From: Halolamina salifodinae
GTDB taxonomy: Archaea > Halobacteriota > Halobacteria > Halobacteriales > Haloferacaceae
Assembly (NCBI RefSeq): GCF_017874235.1
Contig: NZ_JAGGLC010000003.1
Coordinates: forward strand, 124,001 to 188,000
DNA: 64,000 nt
Direction of reading: 5' to 3'
The translations under genes were made by a program, and so were the position numbers. Under the pieces are notes generated by a model. The model was not told where the DNA came from. It made no database searches and saw nothing but the letters and a program-made list of their open reading frames with translations. Of this stretch, positions 48,655 to 57,415 are shown in pieces. Each line of letters begins with the position of its first letter. The first letter of the stretch is position 1.

Positions 48655-49623
48655 TTACTCCTCGGCGTCCGCGATTTCGGAGTGGGCGCCCACGAGCGCC
48701 CCCGAAAGGTCGAGCCCCTCGACGTAGCTCGATTCGTCGACGATGGACTCCAGAAGCGCCGAGTCGACGACGGTGGCGTCCTCGAACACCACGCTATGGT
48801 CGAGTTCGCTGTCCTCGACGGTCGCGCCGGACATCACGTGGACGTTCTCGCCCAACTCGGCGTCGACGGTGGCGTCGTCGGCGATCAGGTTCTCGCCGCC
48901 GAGTTTCCACGCGACGGCTTCGAGGTAGCTCTCGGGCGTCCCGATGTCGAACCAGGCGCCGTCGAAGGTAAAGGCGTGGACGGCCTCGCGTGACTGGAGC
49001 CACTGGATGAACCAGCCGGGCTCGTCGGGGTTGTTCTCGCCGGCGAGATACGTCTCGAACTCCGGCAGCGTCCCCTGTGGGAACGCATAGCAGGCGATGG
49101 AGACCAGCGTGCTTTTCGGGTGCTCGGGCTTCTCCTGGAAGTCGACGATGCAGTCGCCGTCCAGATCCACGAGGCCGTAGGAGGAGGCTCGCTCCTTCGA
49201 CCCCACGTCGTAGGCCGCGATGCAGGGCGTGCCCTTCCCCTGGAAGAAGTCGCCGAACTCAGCGAGGTCGAAGGAGATGAGGTTGTCGCCGGCGACGACG
49301 AGCAGGTCGTCGTCGACGTTCTCGCGGTCGATGAGTTGGGCCAGCGCGCCGACGACGCCGAACTTCTCGTCCTCGTCGACGGTCTCCTCGACGGAGATGA
49401 CGGGCTTTTCGAACTCGCTGTCCGCGAGATACGCCTCGAAATCGTCGGCGAAGCGCTCGTTGGTCGAGACGTACACCTCGTCGACGCGCTCGTCGGCTTC
49501 GAGGTCGGCGAACACGTCGTCGATGACGGTTCCCTCGCCGACGGGGAGGAACATCTTCGGGCGGTTGCGGGTGATGGGCCAGAGGCGCGTCGCGTAGCCG
49601 CCCGCGAGAACGATTGCCTTCAT
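48655..49623 (-). CDS. sugar-1-phosphate nucleotidylyltransferase
   Basis: This 322-residue nucleotide-sugar pyrophosphorylase has the NTP loop LAGGYATRLWPITRNRPKMF at the N-terminus, the Mg/sugar site VVAGDNLISFD, EKPEHPKS and FDIGTPESYLEA. A C-terminal hexapeptide-like segment follows (DATVDAELGENVHVMSGATV). It resembles AglF/RfbA-like enzymes that make UDP- or dTDP-sugars for S-layer N-glycans or polysaccharide. No other glycan gene is adjacent, so the sugar is open. Confidence 0.88.
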   Translation of the reverse strand: MKAIVLAGGYATRLWPITRNRPKMFLPVGEGTVIDDVFADLEADERVDEVYVSTNERFADDFEAYLADSEFEKPVISVEETVDEDEKFGVVGALAQLIDRENVDDDLLVVAGDNLISFDLAEFGDFFQGKGTPCIAAYDVGSKERASSYGLVDLDGDCIVDFQEKPEHPKSTLVSIACYAFPQGTLPEFETYLAGENNPDEPGWFIQWLQSREAVHAFTFDGAWFDIGTPESYLEAVAWKLGGENLIADDATVDAELGENVHVMSGATVEDSELDHSVVFEDATVVDSALLESIVDESSYVEGLDLSGALVGAHSEIADAEE

Positions 49624-49721
49624 AACGTCCCCGTTCCGGGGGGACTGGTAAACCCTTTTTCCATTGAGACGGCCGCCGGCGGCGGGAAAAGCGGTTTGTC
49701 ACCGGACCGCTAAGGAGCAGT

Positions 49722-50009
49722 ATGGAGACGACTACCCGCCAGCGCATCGTCGACGCCCTCCGCGAGGGGCCGGCGACGCCCCGAGAGCTCTCGAAACGGC
49801 TCGGCGTCCCCACGAGCGTCGTCTACGACCACGCCCAGCACGTCGCCAAGAGTCTGGAGAACGAGGACGAACAGCTACTGGTCGCGCCCCCGGAGTGCAA
49901 GGAGTGTGGCTTCACGGGGTTCGACGACCCGCTCTCGGCGCCGAGCCGGTGTCCCGAGTGCAAGTGTGAACGGCTGACCGAGCCGCAGTTGGTCGTGGAG
50001 TCGCCGTAG
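49722..50009 (+). CDS. HTH and zinc-ribbon transcriptional regulator
   Basis: This 95-residue protein has a winged helix (about 5-55: RQRIVDALREGPATPRELSK, then VPTSVVYDHAQHVAKSL), followed by a four-cysteine ribbon CKECGFTGF...CPECKCE. Archaeal proteins of this design are predicted transcription factors. It lies between divergent sugar transferase and plus-strand DHH genes. The target is unknown. Confidence 0.8.
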   Translation: METTTRQRIVDALREGPATPRELSKRLGVPTSVVYDHAQHVAKSLENEDEQLLVAPPECKECGFTGFDDPLSAPSRCPECKCERLTEPQLVVESP

Positions 50010-50056
50010 CGACTGCCGACGGTAAGGCTTTCCCGCGCTCCCTTCCTCTCCCGACT

Positions 50057-51610
50057 ATGGTTACCCGGCTGGTGTTGGGCTGTGGCGGGGTCGGTTTCGA
50101 CCTCCTCCAGTGGCTGGGCGACGGCGCGTCGACGGTCGTCACTGACGAGCCGACCCGCGCCGAGAGCCTCCGCGAAGCGAACGTCGCCGCTGTGGAGGGC
50201 GACCCCACCGACCCAGTCGCCTACGAACCCGACGCCGACGTGATACTCGTCGCCGCCGACGACCCCGAGCGCAACCGTGAGGTCGCTGGGGCGGCCCGCG
50301 AGGCGTTCCCCGACGCGATGCTGGTGGTCTACGCCGGCGAGGACCCCGCCCGCGAGACCGTCGACGCCATCGAGGCGACGGCCGACCGGGTCATCGACCC
50401 CACTACCGCGCTCGCCGAGCGCGTGCTGGACCGAACGGTTGGTTTCGAGAGCGAGCGCGCACGCGGCCTGCGACAGGCACTGTTGGCCGCCGAGGAGCCA
50501 GTCGCCGTCGTCGCCCACGACAACCCGGACCCGGACGCTATCGCCAGCGCGGTGGCGCTCTGTCGCCTCGCCGACCGCATCGGGGTCGAGGCCGAACCCT
50601 GTTACCACGGCGAGATCAGCCACCAGGAGAACCGAGCGCTGGTCAATCTGCTCGAACTGCCGCTGCGGGAGCTCGAGATCGGTGAAATCGAGGAGTACGG
50701 CGGCATCGCGCTCGTCGATCACTCTCGGCCGGGCATCAACGACAGCCTGCCTGCGGACACCGAGATCGACGTGGTGATCGACCACCACCCGCCGCGGGGC
50801 CCTGTCGACGGGGAGTTCGTCGACCTGCGCAGCGGCGTCGGCGCCACGAGCACGCTGCTCGCTGAGTATCTCGAGCGGTTCGACGTGACCGCCGACACGA
50901 CGACCGCGACGGCGCTTCTCTACGGCATTCAGATCGACACCAAGGAGTTCACTCGCGAGGCCTCACAAGCCGACTTCGCGGCGGCGGCCTCGCTGATCCC
51001 CGCGGTCGATTCCGACACGCTCTCCCGGGTCGAGTCGCCCAGCGTCTCGCTGGAGACGCTCTCGGTGCTCGCGGCGGCCATCGAGAAACGCACCGTCCGC
51101 AACGGGGCACTCTCGACCTGTGTCGGCGAGATCCGGGACCGCGACGCGCTGGCCCAAGCCGCCGAGCGCTTGCTGGACATGGAGGGCGTCCAGATCACGC
51201 TGGTCTATGGCTTCATGGAGGACACTATCTACGTCTCCGGCCGCGCCCGCGGTTCGGATCTGGACCTCGGGGAGACGCTCCGGGACGCGTTCGGCGCTAT
51301 CGGCGACGCCGGCGGCCACGCGGACATGGCCGGCGCCCAGATCCCGCTGGGGATCCTCGGCGAGACCGGCCCGGAGCTAACCGGATCGTTGACCGAAGTG
51401 GTCTGGGAAGTCGTCGACGAGCGGTTCTTCGACGCACTCTCGGACGCGCCCGACGCGCCGACGGCTGACGAGGGACTGGAGTACGACTACGCGCCCGAGG
51501 GCGCCGCGTCGCTGGCGTACCCCTCCAGGGGCGGGCTGAGCGACGCGCTGGTCGTCGACGAGGAGTCGGCCGACCGCGAGACGACCGACGACGGGACGGA
51601 CACCACCTGA
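50057..51610 (+). CDS. DHH family phosphoesterase with N-terminal RCK/TrkA domain
   Basis: This is a 517-residue protein. The first 115 residues form a Rossmann RCK_N domain (LVLGCGGVGFDLLQWL). The DHH domain follows, with AHDNPDPDAIASAVAL, ALVDHSRPG and VIDHHPPRG as its metal motifs, then DHHA1 with GGHADMAGAQIPLG near 420. DHH/DHHA1 proteins hydrolyse c-di-AMP or nanoRNA, and RCK domains bind c-di-AMP or NAD in potassium channels, so a nucleotide-second-messenger role is a reasonable inference. The C-terminal tail is acidic. Confidence 0.87.
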   Translation: MVTRLVLGCGGVGFDLLQWLGDGASTVVTDEPTRAESLREANVAAVEGDPTDPVAYEPDADVILVAADDPERNREVAGAAREAFPDAMLVVYAGEDPARETVDAIEATADRVIDPTTALAERVLDRTVGFESERARGLRQALLAAEEPVAVVAHDNPDPDAIASAVALCRLADRIGVEAEPCYHGEISHQENRALVNLLELPLRELEIGEIEEYGGIALVDHSRPGINDSLPADTEIDVVIDHHPPRGPVDGEFVDLRSGVGATSTLLAEYLERFDVTADTTTATALLYGIQIDTKEFTREASQADFAAAASLIPAVDSDTLSRVESPSVSLETLSVLAAAIEKRTVRNGALSTCVGEIRDRDALAQAAERLLDMEGVQITLVYGFMEDTIYVSGRARGSDLDLGETLRDAFGAIGDAGGHADMAGAQIPLGILGETGPELTGSLTEVVWEVVDERFFDALSDAPDAPTADEGLEYDYAPEGAASLAYPSRGGLSDALVVDEESADRETTDDGTDTT

Positions 51611-51654
51611 CCCGGACCTGACCCTTTTTCGTCGGCCGGCCCCAACGCCGCGTA

Positions 51655-52452
51655 ATGAGTGCCAAAGCGCGGGTCAAGGAGTACATGACCCGGGAGGTGG
51701 CGACCGTCGAGGCCGAGGACACGGTAGCCGACGTGGCTCGCCGCATCGTCGAGAGCGACCACAACGGCTTCCCGGTCGTCGACGGCCGGAAAGTCGAGGG
51801 GTTCGTCTCCGCGCGGGACCTGCTGCTGTCCGACGAGGACGCCCCGATTTTCACCGTGATGGTCGAGGATATCGTCGTCGCCCACCCGGAGATGGACGTG
51901 ACCGACGCCGCGCGCGTGATCCTGCGCTCGGGGATCCAGAAGCTCCCGGTCGTCGACGACGCCGGCAACCTCGCGGGGATCATCTCCAACACCGACGTGG
52001 TGCGCAGCCAAATCGAGCGCGCCACCCCCGAGAAGGTGGGGGAACTGATGGAGACGCTCCAACATATCCACGACGTGCGGGTGCGCCAGGAGCGCCGGAA
52101 GGTCCGCCTCGAGGACCTCGTGCCCACGCAGGACCGCGTCTACGCCGACGAACTCGAGGGGCGGCGCTACGAACTCGAACACGGCCTCGCGGAGCCGCTG
52201 GTGGTCATCGCCAACGCCACGGGGGACTCGGAACGACTGCTGCTGACTGACGGCCACCACCGCGCACTGGCGGCCGACCGCCTCGGCGTCGAGGAGACCG
52301 ACGCCTACGTCATCGTCGTCGAGGCCGACGAGCCAGTGACGCTGGGGATGGAGCGCACCGCGGAGAAGGAAGGGCTCGACTCCATCGACGACGTGGCGGT
52401 CGTCGACTACGCCCGTCACCCGCTGATCGAGACGACCAAACGCCTGCAGTAG
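51655..52452 (+). CDS. CBS-pair protein with ParB/Srx-like domain
   Basis: This 265-residue protein has two CBS domains in the first 125 residues (VKEYMTREVATVEAEDTVAD; VEDIVVAHPEMDVTDAARVI), which usually bind adenosyl ligands. A ParB/sulfiredoxin-like domain follows (about 145-235), with VRLEDLVPTQDRVYADELEG and the signature LLTDGHHRALAADRLG. It follows the DHH gene by 44 bases and may share its transcript; together they suggest nucleotide sensing. The biochemical activity is unknown. Confidence 0.83.
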   Translation: MSAKARVKEYMTREVATVEAEDTVADVARRIVESDHNGFPVVDGRKVEGFVSARDLLLSDEDAPIFTVMVEDIVVAHPEMDVTDAARVILRSGIQKLPVVDDAGNLAGIISNTDVVRSQIERATPEKVGELMETLQHIHDVRVRQERRKVRLEDLVPTQDRVYADELEGRRYELEHGLAEPLVVIANATGDSERLLLTDGHHRALAADRLGVEETDAYVIVVEADEPVTLGMERTAEKEGLDSIDDVAVVDYARHPLIETTKRLQ

Positions 52453-52518
52453 CCCCGGTCCGCCGAAGGAACTGTCTCCCTCCGGCAGCTATTCGTCCCC
52501 GCCGGCACGTCTCCGCCC

Positions 52519-53634
52519 ATGAGCGACGCCGACAGCTTCGAGCGCCGGACCCGCGACGCCCAGCAGCGCCTGCGCGACCGCGGCGACGCCGGCCTCGTCC
52601 TGTTCCCCAGCCGGAACCTCCGCTATCTCGCGGGCTACGCCGAGGAGCCAGCCGAACGCCACCTGCTGCTGTTCGTCCCCGCCGAGGGCGACCCCGTCTT
52701 CTTCGTGCCGGCGCTCTCGGGCGAACAGATCCACGACGCCTCGTGGGTCGCCGACGTGCGCACGTGGGCGGACGCCGAGAACCCCGTCCCCCGAATCGCC
52801 GCCATCGCCGAGGAACTCGACCTCGCCGGGGGCCACCTGCTCGTCGACGACACCATGTGGGCGCTGTTCACCCAGGACCTCCGCAGCGCCCTCCCAGAGT
52901 CAACCTTCGGCCTCGCCAGCGAGGTGGTCGGCGACCTCCGCGTGCGGAAGGACGAGGCCGAACTCGACGCCATGCGCCGGGCCGGTGCCGTCGCCGACGA
53001 GACGGTCCGGGACCTCCGGACGATGGGCGAGGAAGTGCTGGGGCTCACGGAGGCCGAACTCGCCGCGGAGATCGAGGAACTGCTCGAAGCCAACGGCGGC
53101 ACGGGGGTCTCCTTCGCGACCATCGTCGGCGCCGGCCCGAACGGCGCGAAGCCGCACCATCACCACAGCGACCGGGAGATAACCCCCGGCGAGCCAGTCG
53201 TACTGGACTTCGGCACCCGCGTCGATGGGTACCCGTCTGACCAGACTCGTACCCTCGTCTTCGGCGGCGAACCGAGCGAGGCGGTCCAGGAGGTCCACGA
53301 AGTCGTCGAAGAAGCTCAGCAGGCCGGCGTCGAGGCCGTCGAGCCGGGTGTCACGGCGGAGGCCGTCGACGCCGCCGCTCGCGAGGTCATCGAAGACGCG
53401 GGCTACGGCGAGGAGTTCATCCACCGCACCGGCCACGGTGTCGGCCTCGACGTGCACGAGGAGCCGTACATCGTCGAGGGCAACGACCGGGAACTGGAGC
53501 CGGGGATGGTGTTCAGCGTCGAACCGGGAATCTACCTCCCCGGTGAGTTCGGCGTCCGCATCGAGGATCTGGTCGTGGTCACCGAGGACGGCTGTGAGCG
53601 CCTGAACGAGACGGATCGGGGCTGGCGCTGTTGA
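52519..53634 (+). CDS. Xaa-Pro peptidase (M24 family)
   Basis: This 371-residue metallopeptidase has a creatinase-like N-terminal domain (1-135, FPSRNLRYLAGYAEEP) and the pita-bread catalytic domain. Metal ligands are in LDFGTRVDGYPSDQTRTL (two Asp), HRTGHGVGLDVHE (His), EPGIYLPGEFG (Glu) and GVRIEDLVVV (Glu). It should release N-terminal residues before proline. The length is normal. Confidence 0.9.
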   Translation: MSDADSFERRTRDAQQRLRDRGDAGLVLFPSRNLRYLAGYAEEPAERHLLLFVPAEGDPVFFVPALSGEQIHDASWVADVRTWADAENPVPRIAAIAEELDLAGGHLLVDDTMWALFTQDLRSALPESTFGLASEVVGDLRVRKDEAELDAMRRAGAVADETVRDLRTMGEEVLGLTEAELAAEIEELLEANGGTGVSFATIVGAGPNGAKPHHHHSDREITPGEPVVLDFGTRVDGYPSDQTRTLVFGGEPSEAVQEVHEVVEEAQQAGVEAVEPGVTAEAVDAAAREVIEDAGYGEEFIHRTGHGVGLDVHEEPYIVEGNDRELEPGMVFSVEPGIYLPGEFGVRIEDLVVVTEDGCERLNETDRGWRC

Positions 53635-53667
53635 GCCAGTCGACGCTGTCCGCCCAGCCGCCGGGAG

Positions 53668-53952
53668 TCAGATGAGGTCGTCCGGATCGTGCTGTTCGGC
53701 CATGCGTTCGGCCTCGGCGGCGTACTGTTCGAGTTTGTCCTCGTCGGTCTCGCCGAGGTTGCCGGGGTCGGCGTCGATGGCTGCGGTGGTGTCCCGCCGG
53801 TCGTCGAAGGAGGTCAGTGCGCGCTCCTTTCTGAGGTAGCGCTCGCCGTCCGGCGTGGCGTAGACGAGGATCACGATGTTCTGTTCGTCGTCGGAGTAGG
53901 TACGCTCGACGAGCCAGACCTGGACGCTTTCGCCGGTATCGTTCTCGGTCAT
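53668..53952 (-). CDS. small conserved hypothetical protein
   Basis: This 94-residue acidic soluble protein reads SVQVWLVERTYSDDEQNIVI, LVYATPDGERYLRKERALTS near the middle and a helical tail ending DPDDLI. No metal or catalytic motif is evident. By recollection, similar proteins are widespread in haloarchaea. It converges with the Xaa-Pro peptidase gene and lies downstream of the metal exporter on the same strand. Confidence 0.6.
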   Translation of the reverse strand: MTENDTGESVQVWLVERTYSDDEQNIVILVYATPDGERYLRKERALTSFDDRRDTTAAIDADPGNLGETDEDKLEQYAAEAERMAEQHDPDDLI

Positions 53953-53994
53953 GAGTGATCTGAGGGGTGGCTCCCGGAAAACGGTTCAGGCCGC

Positions 53995-55212
53995 TCAGAG
54001 CACGCCGAAGCCGAACATCGGGCCGTAGAGCAGATGCAGGCCGACGCCGACGATCAGTGCCGGAATCGTGGTGTAGATGCTGGCGACGATGGCGGCGGTC
54101 TTGTCGATGGCCAGCAGCGGGAACAGCGCGTCGCCGTCCTGACTGATCGCGTTGGCCGTCAGCGCCGAGAACGGGATCGCACCCTCGGCGTAGGCGGTCG
54201 CGAGCACGATCTGGGGGCCACAGCCGGGGATCACGCCGATCAGCGCGCCGCCGATGGGTGCGAGCACGCCCGCGGCGGCCGCGGCCGCGGCGACATCGAT
54301 GCCGGTGAACACGATGCCGTACTCGTAGAGCAGGTAGGCGGCGATCACCCAGACGGTGACGAAGGAGGTCTCCATCGCGGCGTGTAGCAGCGTCTCGCGG
54401 GCGTTCTCGAACGTGTCCTCGGCCTCGCCGATGGCGCCGTGGCCGAGGTGGTGTCGGCCCACGAAGTAGAGGTAAAAGGAGAGCGTGGTCCCCACGAGGC
54501 CGACGACGGTGAATGCGCCCGCGAAGTTCGTGCCGAGGCTGAGCGCGATTTCGGGCGCGCCGCGGGCGAGGAACGCGATCCCGATCACCAGCCCCGCGGC
54601 GGCCGCGAGCCACCAGCCCCAGAGCGCGGCGTTGCTCAGATGCCAGAGCGCCCCCGTGGCCTCCCGGGAGACTGCCTCGCCGCCGTCCGCGGCCTCCTCG
54701 ACGTCCGCGACGGCGGCCTCCTCGTAGTGGTGGACGCCGCTCCCGGTCGGGACACGGTGGGCGGCCGTCGACGTGGCCCGGCTGACCTCCGAGACGGCGG
54801 CGTCGACGCGCCCGACGCCGAGGCCGAAGCGGTCGATGGCGTAGCCGAACAGCGTGCCCGCGACCAGCGCGGCGGCGTAGGCGTAGAGCCCCGCCTCGGG
54901 CGCCAGCGCGATGATCACGAACACCGAGTCGCCGGCGGTGGCCACCAGCGTGGCCACCACGGTGCCGAAGCTGATCGACCCGCGGACGTACAGCGGCATC
55001 ATCACGATGGCGCCGCCACAGCCCGGGGTGAGCCCCATCAGCGCGCCGATCAGCGGCTGGGCGCGCTCGTGGTCCTCGATGGCGGCGATCAGTCGCCCCC
55101 CGGTTCGGTATTGGACGTAGCTAAACAGCAGTACCGTCACCGCGACGAAGGCGCTCACCTGCAGGAACCCGTCCCGCACGGAGACGAGGAAGATATCGAG
55201 GATCTCGGACAT
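53995..55212 (-). CDS. putative heavy-metal/manganese exporter (10-TM, ArsP_2-like)
   Basis: This 405-residue membrane protein has about ten helices in two related halves. Each half carries a Pro-Gly-Cys-Gly motif: GLTPGCGGAIVMMPLYVRGS near residue 55 and GVIPGCGPQIVLATAYAEG near 325. This fits the putative 10-TM metal exporter family (PF11449). A cytoplasmic loop of about 70 residues (148-215) divides the halves. The perfect palindrome TTAGACGCGTCTAA between its TATA-like box and ATG suggests control by a DtxR/SirR-type metal sensor, in keeping with manganese export. Confidence 0.78.
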   Translation of the reverse strand: MSEILDIFLVSVRDGFLQVSAFVAVTVLLFSYVQYRTGGRLIAAIEDHERAQPLIGALMGLTPGCGGAIVMMPLYVRGSISFGTVVATLVATAGDSVFVIIALAPEAGLYAYAAALVAGTLFGYAIDRFGLGVGRVDAAVSEVSRATSTAAHRVPTGSGVHHYEEAAVADVEEAADGGEAVSREATGALWHLSNAALWGWWLAAAAGLVIGIAFLARGAPEIALSLGTNFAGAFTVVGLVGTTLSFYLYFVGRHHLGHGAIGEAEDTFENARETLLHAAMETSFVTVWVIAAYLLYEYGIVFTGIDVAAAAAAAGVLAPIGGALIGVIPGCGPQIVLATAYAEGAIPFSALTANAISQDGDALFPLLAIDKTAAIVASIYTTIPALIVGVGLHLLYGPMFGFGVL

Positions 55213-55256
55213 AATTAGACGCGTCTAAATCAAGAGTTGTGTTGTGGCTACTTATA
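55213..55256 (-). promoter_or_regulatory. exporter promoter with DtxR-like operator
   Basis: On the minus strand GATATAAGTAG (about 55246-55256) is a TATA-like box. The expected start falls in or next to the perfect 14-bp palindrome TTAGACGCGTCTAA (55215-55228), which has the TTAGnC--GnCTAA shape of DtxR/SirR/IdeR operators. Confidence 0.6.
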
Positions 55257-55327
55257 TCTCCCGACGGGGGCAACTCTCGGCGGCGCCGCTAATCGAGGTC
55301 GCAAACGGTGGAGAGAACGGGGCGGCC

Positions 55328-56194
55328 TCAGTCGTCTTCGACGGGTCGTCGGGGCACGATTGTCGGTCCCTCGGGGCCGAAGCCGACCTCGGCTTCGACG
55401 CCGAACACGTCCTCCAGCAGGTCCGGCGTGACCACCTCGTCGGGGGGGCCCCACTCGTAGGGAGTGCCGTCACGCAGCGCGATGAGGTTGTCTGCGAACC
55501 GGGCTGCCTGCCCGATGTCGTGGAGGACCACGCAGACCGTCACGCCGCGCTCCTCGTTGAGTTCGCGGGCCGCGCGCAGCACGCGAAGCTGGTGGTGCAG
55601 GTCGAGGAACGTCGTCGGCTCGTCGAGCAGTAGCGCATCGGTCTCCTGGGCGAACGTCATGGCGAGCCACGCAAGCTGTTGCTGGCCGCCCGAGAGCCCG
55701 CCGACCGGGCGGTCGGCGATGTCGTCGACGCCGACACGTTCGAGCGCGCGGTCGATGGCGCGCTCGTCGCCCTCGCTCAGCGAGTCGAAGAAGCCACGGT
55801 GGGGGTAGCGCCCGTGGGCTGCAAGCTCCCGGACCGTCGTCGACGCCGGCGCGGTGTTCTGCTGGGAGAGCAGGCCGAGCTGTTGGGCGAGTTCGGTCGT
55901 GCCGTACTGCTTGACGTCCCGGCCGTCGAAGTAGACGGTGCCGTCCTCGGGGTTGAGTTCGGCGTTCATCGACTTCAGCAGCGTCGACTTCCCGGAGCCG
56001 TTCGGGCCGACCAGCGCGGTCACCTCGCCGGCGGGGACGGTCAGCCGGTCGAGTTCGACCACCGGCTTACCCGGCTCGTAGGACAGCGTGAGCTCTTTGG
56101 CCTCCAGTTCGGGCGGCTCGCCGTCGACGTCGATGGCGTCGCCGCTCGGTCCCGCGATGCTGTCCGTCGAGTCAGGGGTGTCGCCTTTGCTCAT
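55328..56194 (-). CDS. iron/siderophore-type ABC transporter ATP-binding protein
   Basis: This 288-residue ATPase of the FecE/BtuD class has Walker A GPNGSGKST (about 63-71), signature LSGGQQQLAWLA, Walker B ALLLDEPTTFLD and the H-loop VLHDIGQAA. The 30-residue N-terminal tail is acidic. Unlike the BtuD homologue at 2320-3570 it has no C-terminal extension. It overlaps the permease stop (ATGA). A DtxR-like box before the permease gene points to an iron-chelate substrate. Confidence 0.87.
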   Translation of the reverse strand: MSKGDTPDSTDSIAGPSGDAIDVDGEPPELEAKELTLSYEPGKPVVELDRLTVPAGEVTALVGPNGSGKSTLLKSMNAELNPEDGTVYFDGRDVKQYGTTELAQQLGLLSQQNTAPASTTVRELAAHGRYPHRGFFDSLSEGDERAIDRALERVGVDDIADRPVGGLSGGQQQLAWLAMTFAQETDALLLDEPTTFLDLHHQLRVLRAARELNEERGVTVCVVLHDIGQAARFADNLIALRDGTPYEWGPPDEVVTPDLLEDVFGVEAEVGFGPEGPTIVPRRPVEDD

Positions 56195-57348
56195 AGTTCA
56201 CCGACCTCGGTTTTGCGCATCAGGTAGAGGAAGTACGGGCCGCCGACCAGCCCCGTGACGATGCCGACCGGGAGTTGGGTGCCCGGCACGGCCAGCCGTG
56301 CGCCCACGTCGGCGACGGCCACCAGCGCGGGCCCGGCGAAGACGCTCCCGAGCACCACGCGCTTGTAGTCCGAGCCGACAAGCTGTCGGACCATGTGGGG
56401 AACGATCAGGCCGACGAAGCTCACGATGCCGGCGACGGCGATGGCCGTCCCGGCCGCAAGCACCGCGACCGCCGAGAGCAGGAACCGAACGCGCTCGACG
56501 GACATCCCCAGCGAACGCGCGGTGCGCTCGCCGAGCAACAGGACGTTGAGTTGCCGGGCGCCCAGCAGCGTCAGCGGCACCGTAAACAGCACCGTCCACG
56601 GGAGCGCGATCCGGACCTGCTCCCAGTCGACGCCGGTCAGCGAGCCCGTGGTCCACGAAATCGCGGACTGAACGACGCCCAGATCCTCCGTGAAGAAAAA
56701 CAGGCCCGTCTGCATCGAGCCAAACACTGTCGAGACGATGACGCCCGCGAGCACCAGCCGAACCGGGTTCGTGCCGCCCTTCCACGCGATGGCGTAGACG
56801 AGCGCGAACGCGATGGCGCCGCCGCCCGCCGCGATCAGCGGGAGGAAGGTCGCGAGCCCGGAGAACACCACGAGCGTGAGCAGGATTGCCAGCCCAGCCC
56901 CCGCGGAGACCCCGAGAATGAACGGCGAGGCGAGTTCGTTGCGCGTGACCGCCTGAAACACCGCCCCGGAGATGGCGAGGTTCGTCCCCACCAGCACAGC
57001 GACGAGCACCCGCGGCAGGCGAAGCCCCCAGACGATCAGGCTCTCCCGCGCGAGGTCGACCGGCGCCGTCGAGAAGCCGAGCAGGCGTGCGACCTCCGTC
57101 CCCAGCCAGTCGCCGAGCAGCAGACGAAGCGGATACTGGGGGTTCGTCCAGACGGCGGGGTCGAACACCGCGGCCCAGGCGTCGGCGATGGACATCGTGT
57201 ACGTGCCGAAGCTGACCTGCACGAGGCCGGCGGCGGCGACGATGGCACAGCTCCCGAGAATCAGGCCGGCAAGCCGCGCGTCGATCCACGAAACGGCTGA
57301 CCGAAGCTCCGGGACGACCTCCCCCGTCTCACTCGCCACGGTGATCAC
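56191..57348 (-). CDS. iron/siderophore-type ABC transporter permease (FecCD family)
   Basis: This 385-residue permease has about ten helices. Family motifs include LRLPRVLVAVLVGTNLAISG, GVSAGAGLAILL, LGMSVERVRFLLS (coupling region) and [16 protein letters not shown]. The start is the GTG at 57348; an ATG at 57361 is out of frame. It is the first gene of a two-gene operon with the ATPase; the substrate-binding protein is not encoded in this window. Confidence 0.87.
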   Translation of the reverse strand: MITVASETGEVVPELRSAVSWIDARLAGLILGSCAIVAAAGLVQVSFGTYTMSIADAWAAVFDPAVWTNPQYPLRLLLGDWLGTEVARLLGFSTAPVDLARESLIVWGLRLPRVLVAVLVGTNLAISGAVFQAVTRNELASPFILGVSAGAGLAILLTLVVFSGLATFLPLIAAGGGAIAFALVYAIAWKGGTNPVRLVLAGVIVSTVFGSMQTGLFFFTEDLGVVQSAISWTTGSLTGVDWEQVRIALPWTVLFTVPLTLLGARQLNVLLLGERTARSLGMSVERVRFLLSAVAVLAAGTAIAVAGIVSFVGLIVPHMVRQLVGSDYKRVVLGSVFAGPALVAVADVGARLAVPGTQLPVGIVTGLVGGPYFLYLMRKTEVGEL

Positions 57349-57391
57349 CCGCGCGTTCCATATGGTTTAGGCAGGCCCAAACCCGGATAAG
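57349..57391 (-). promoter_or_regulatory. permease promoter with DtxR-like operator
   Basis: TTTAGGCAGGCCCAAA (57366-57381) is a near-perfect inverted repeat (one mismatch) of the TTTAGGC--GCCTAAA type bound by DtxR/IdeR/SirR iron regulators. A TATA-like GCTTATCC (57384-57391, minus strand) lies just upstream, so bound repressor would block initiation. Confidence 0.6.
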
Positions 57392-57415
57392 CGTAGCGGT
57401 CCGAGCCGGCTGCCC

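Noticed and set aside
54661-54730. Inverted repeat GCCGCCGTC ... GACGGCGGC in the metal exporter gene
   Set aside because: GC-rich Ala/Asp codons give such repeats by chance; spacing is wide and it does not resemble the 3-base-loop hairpins.
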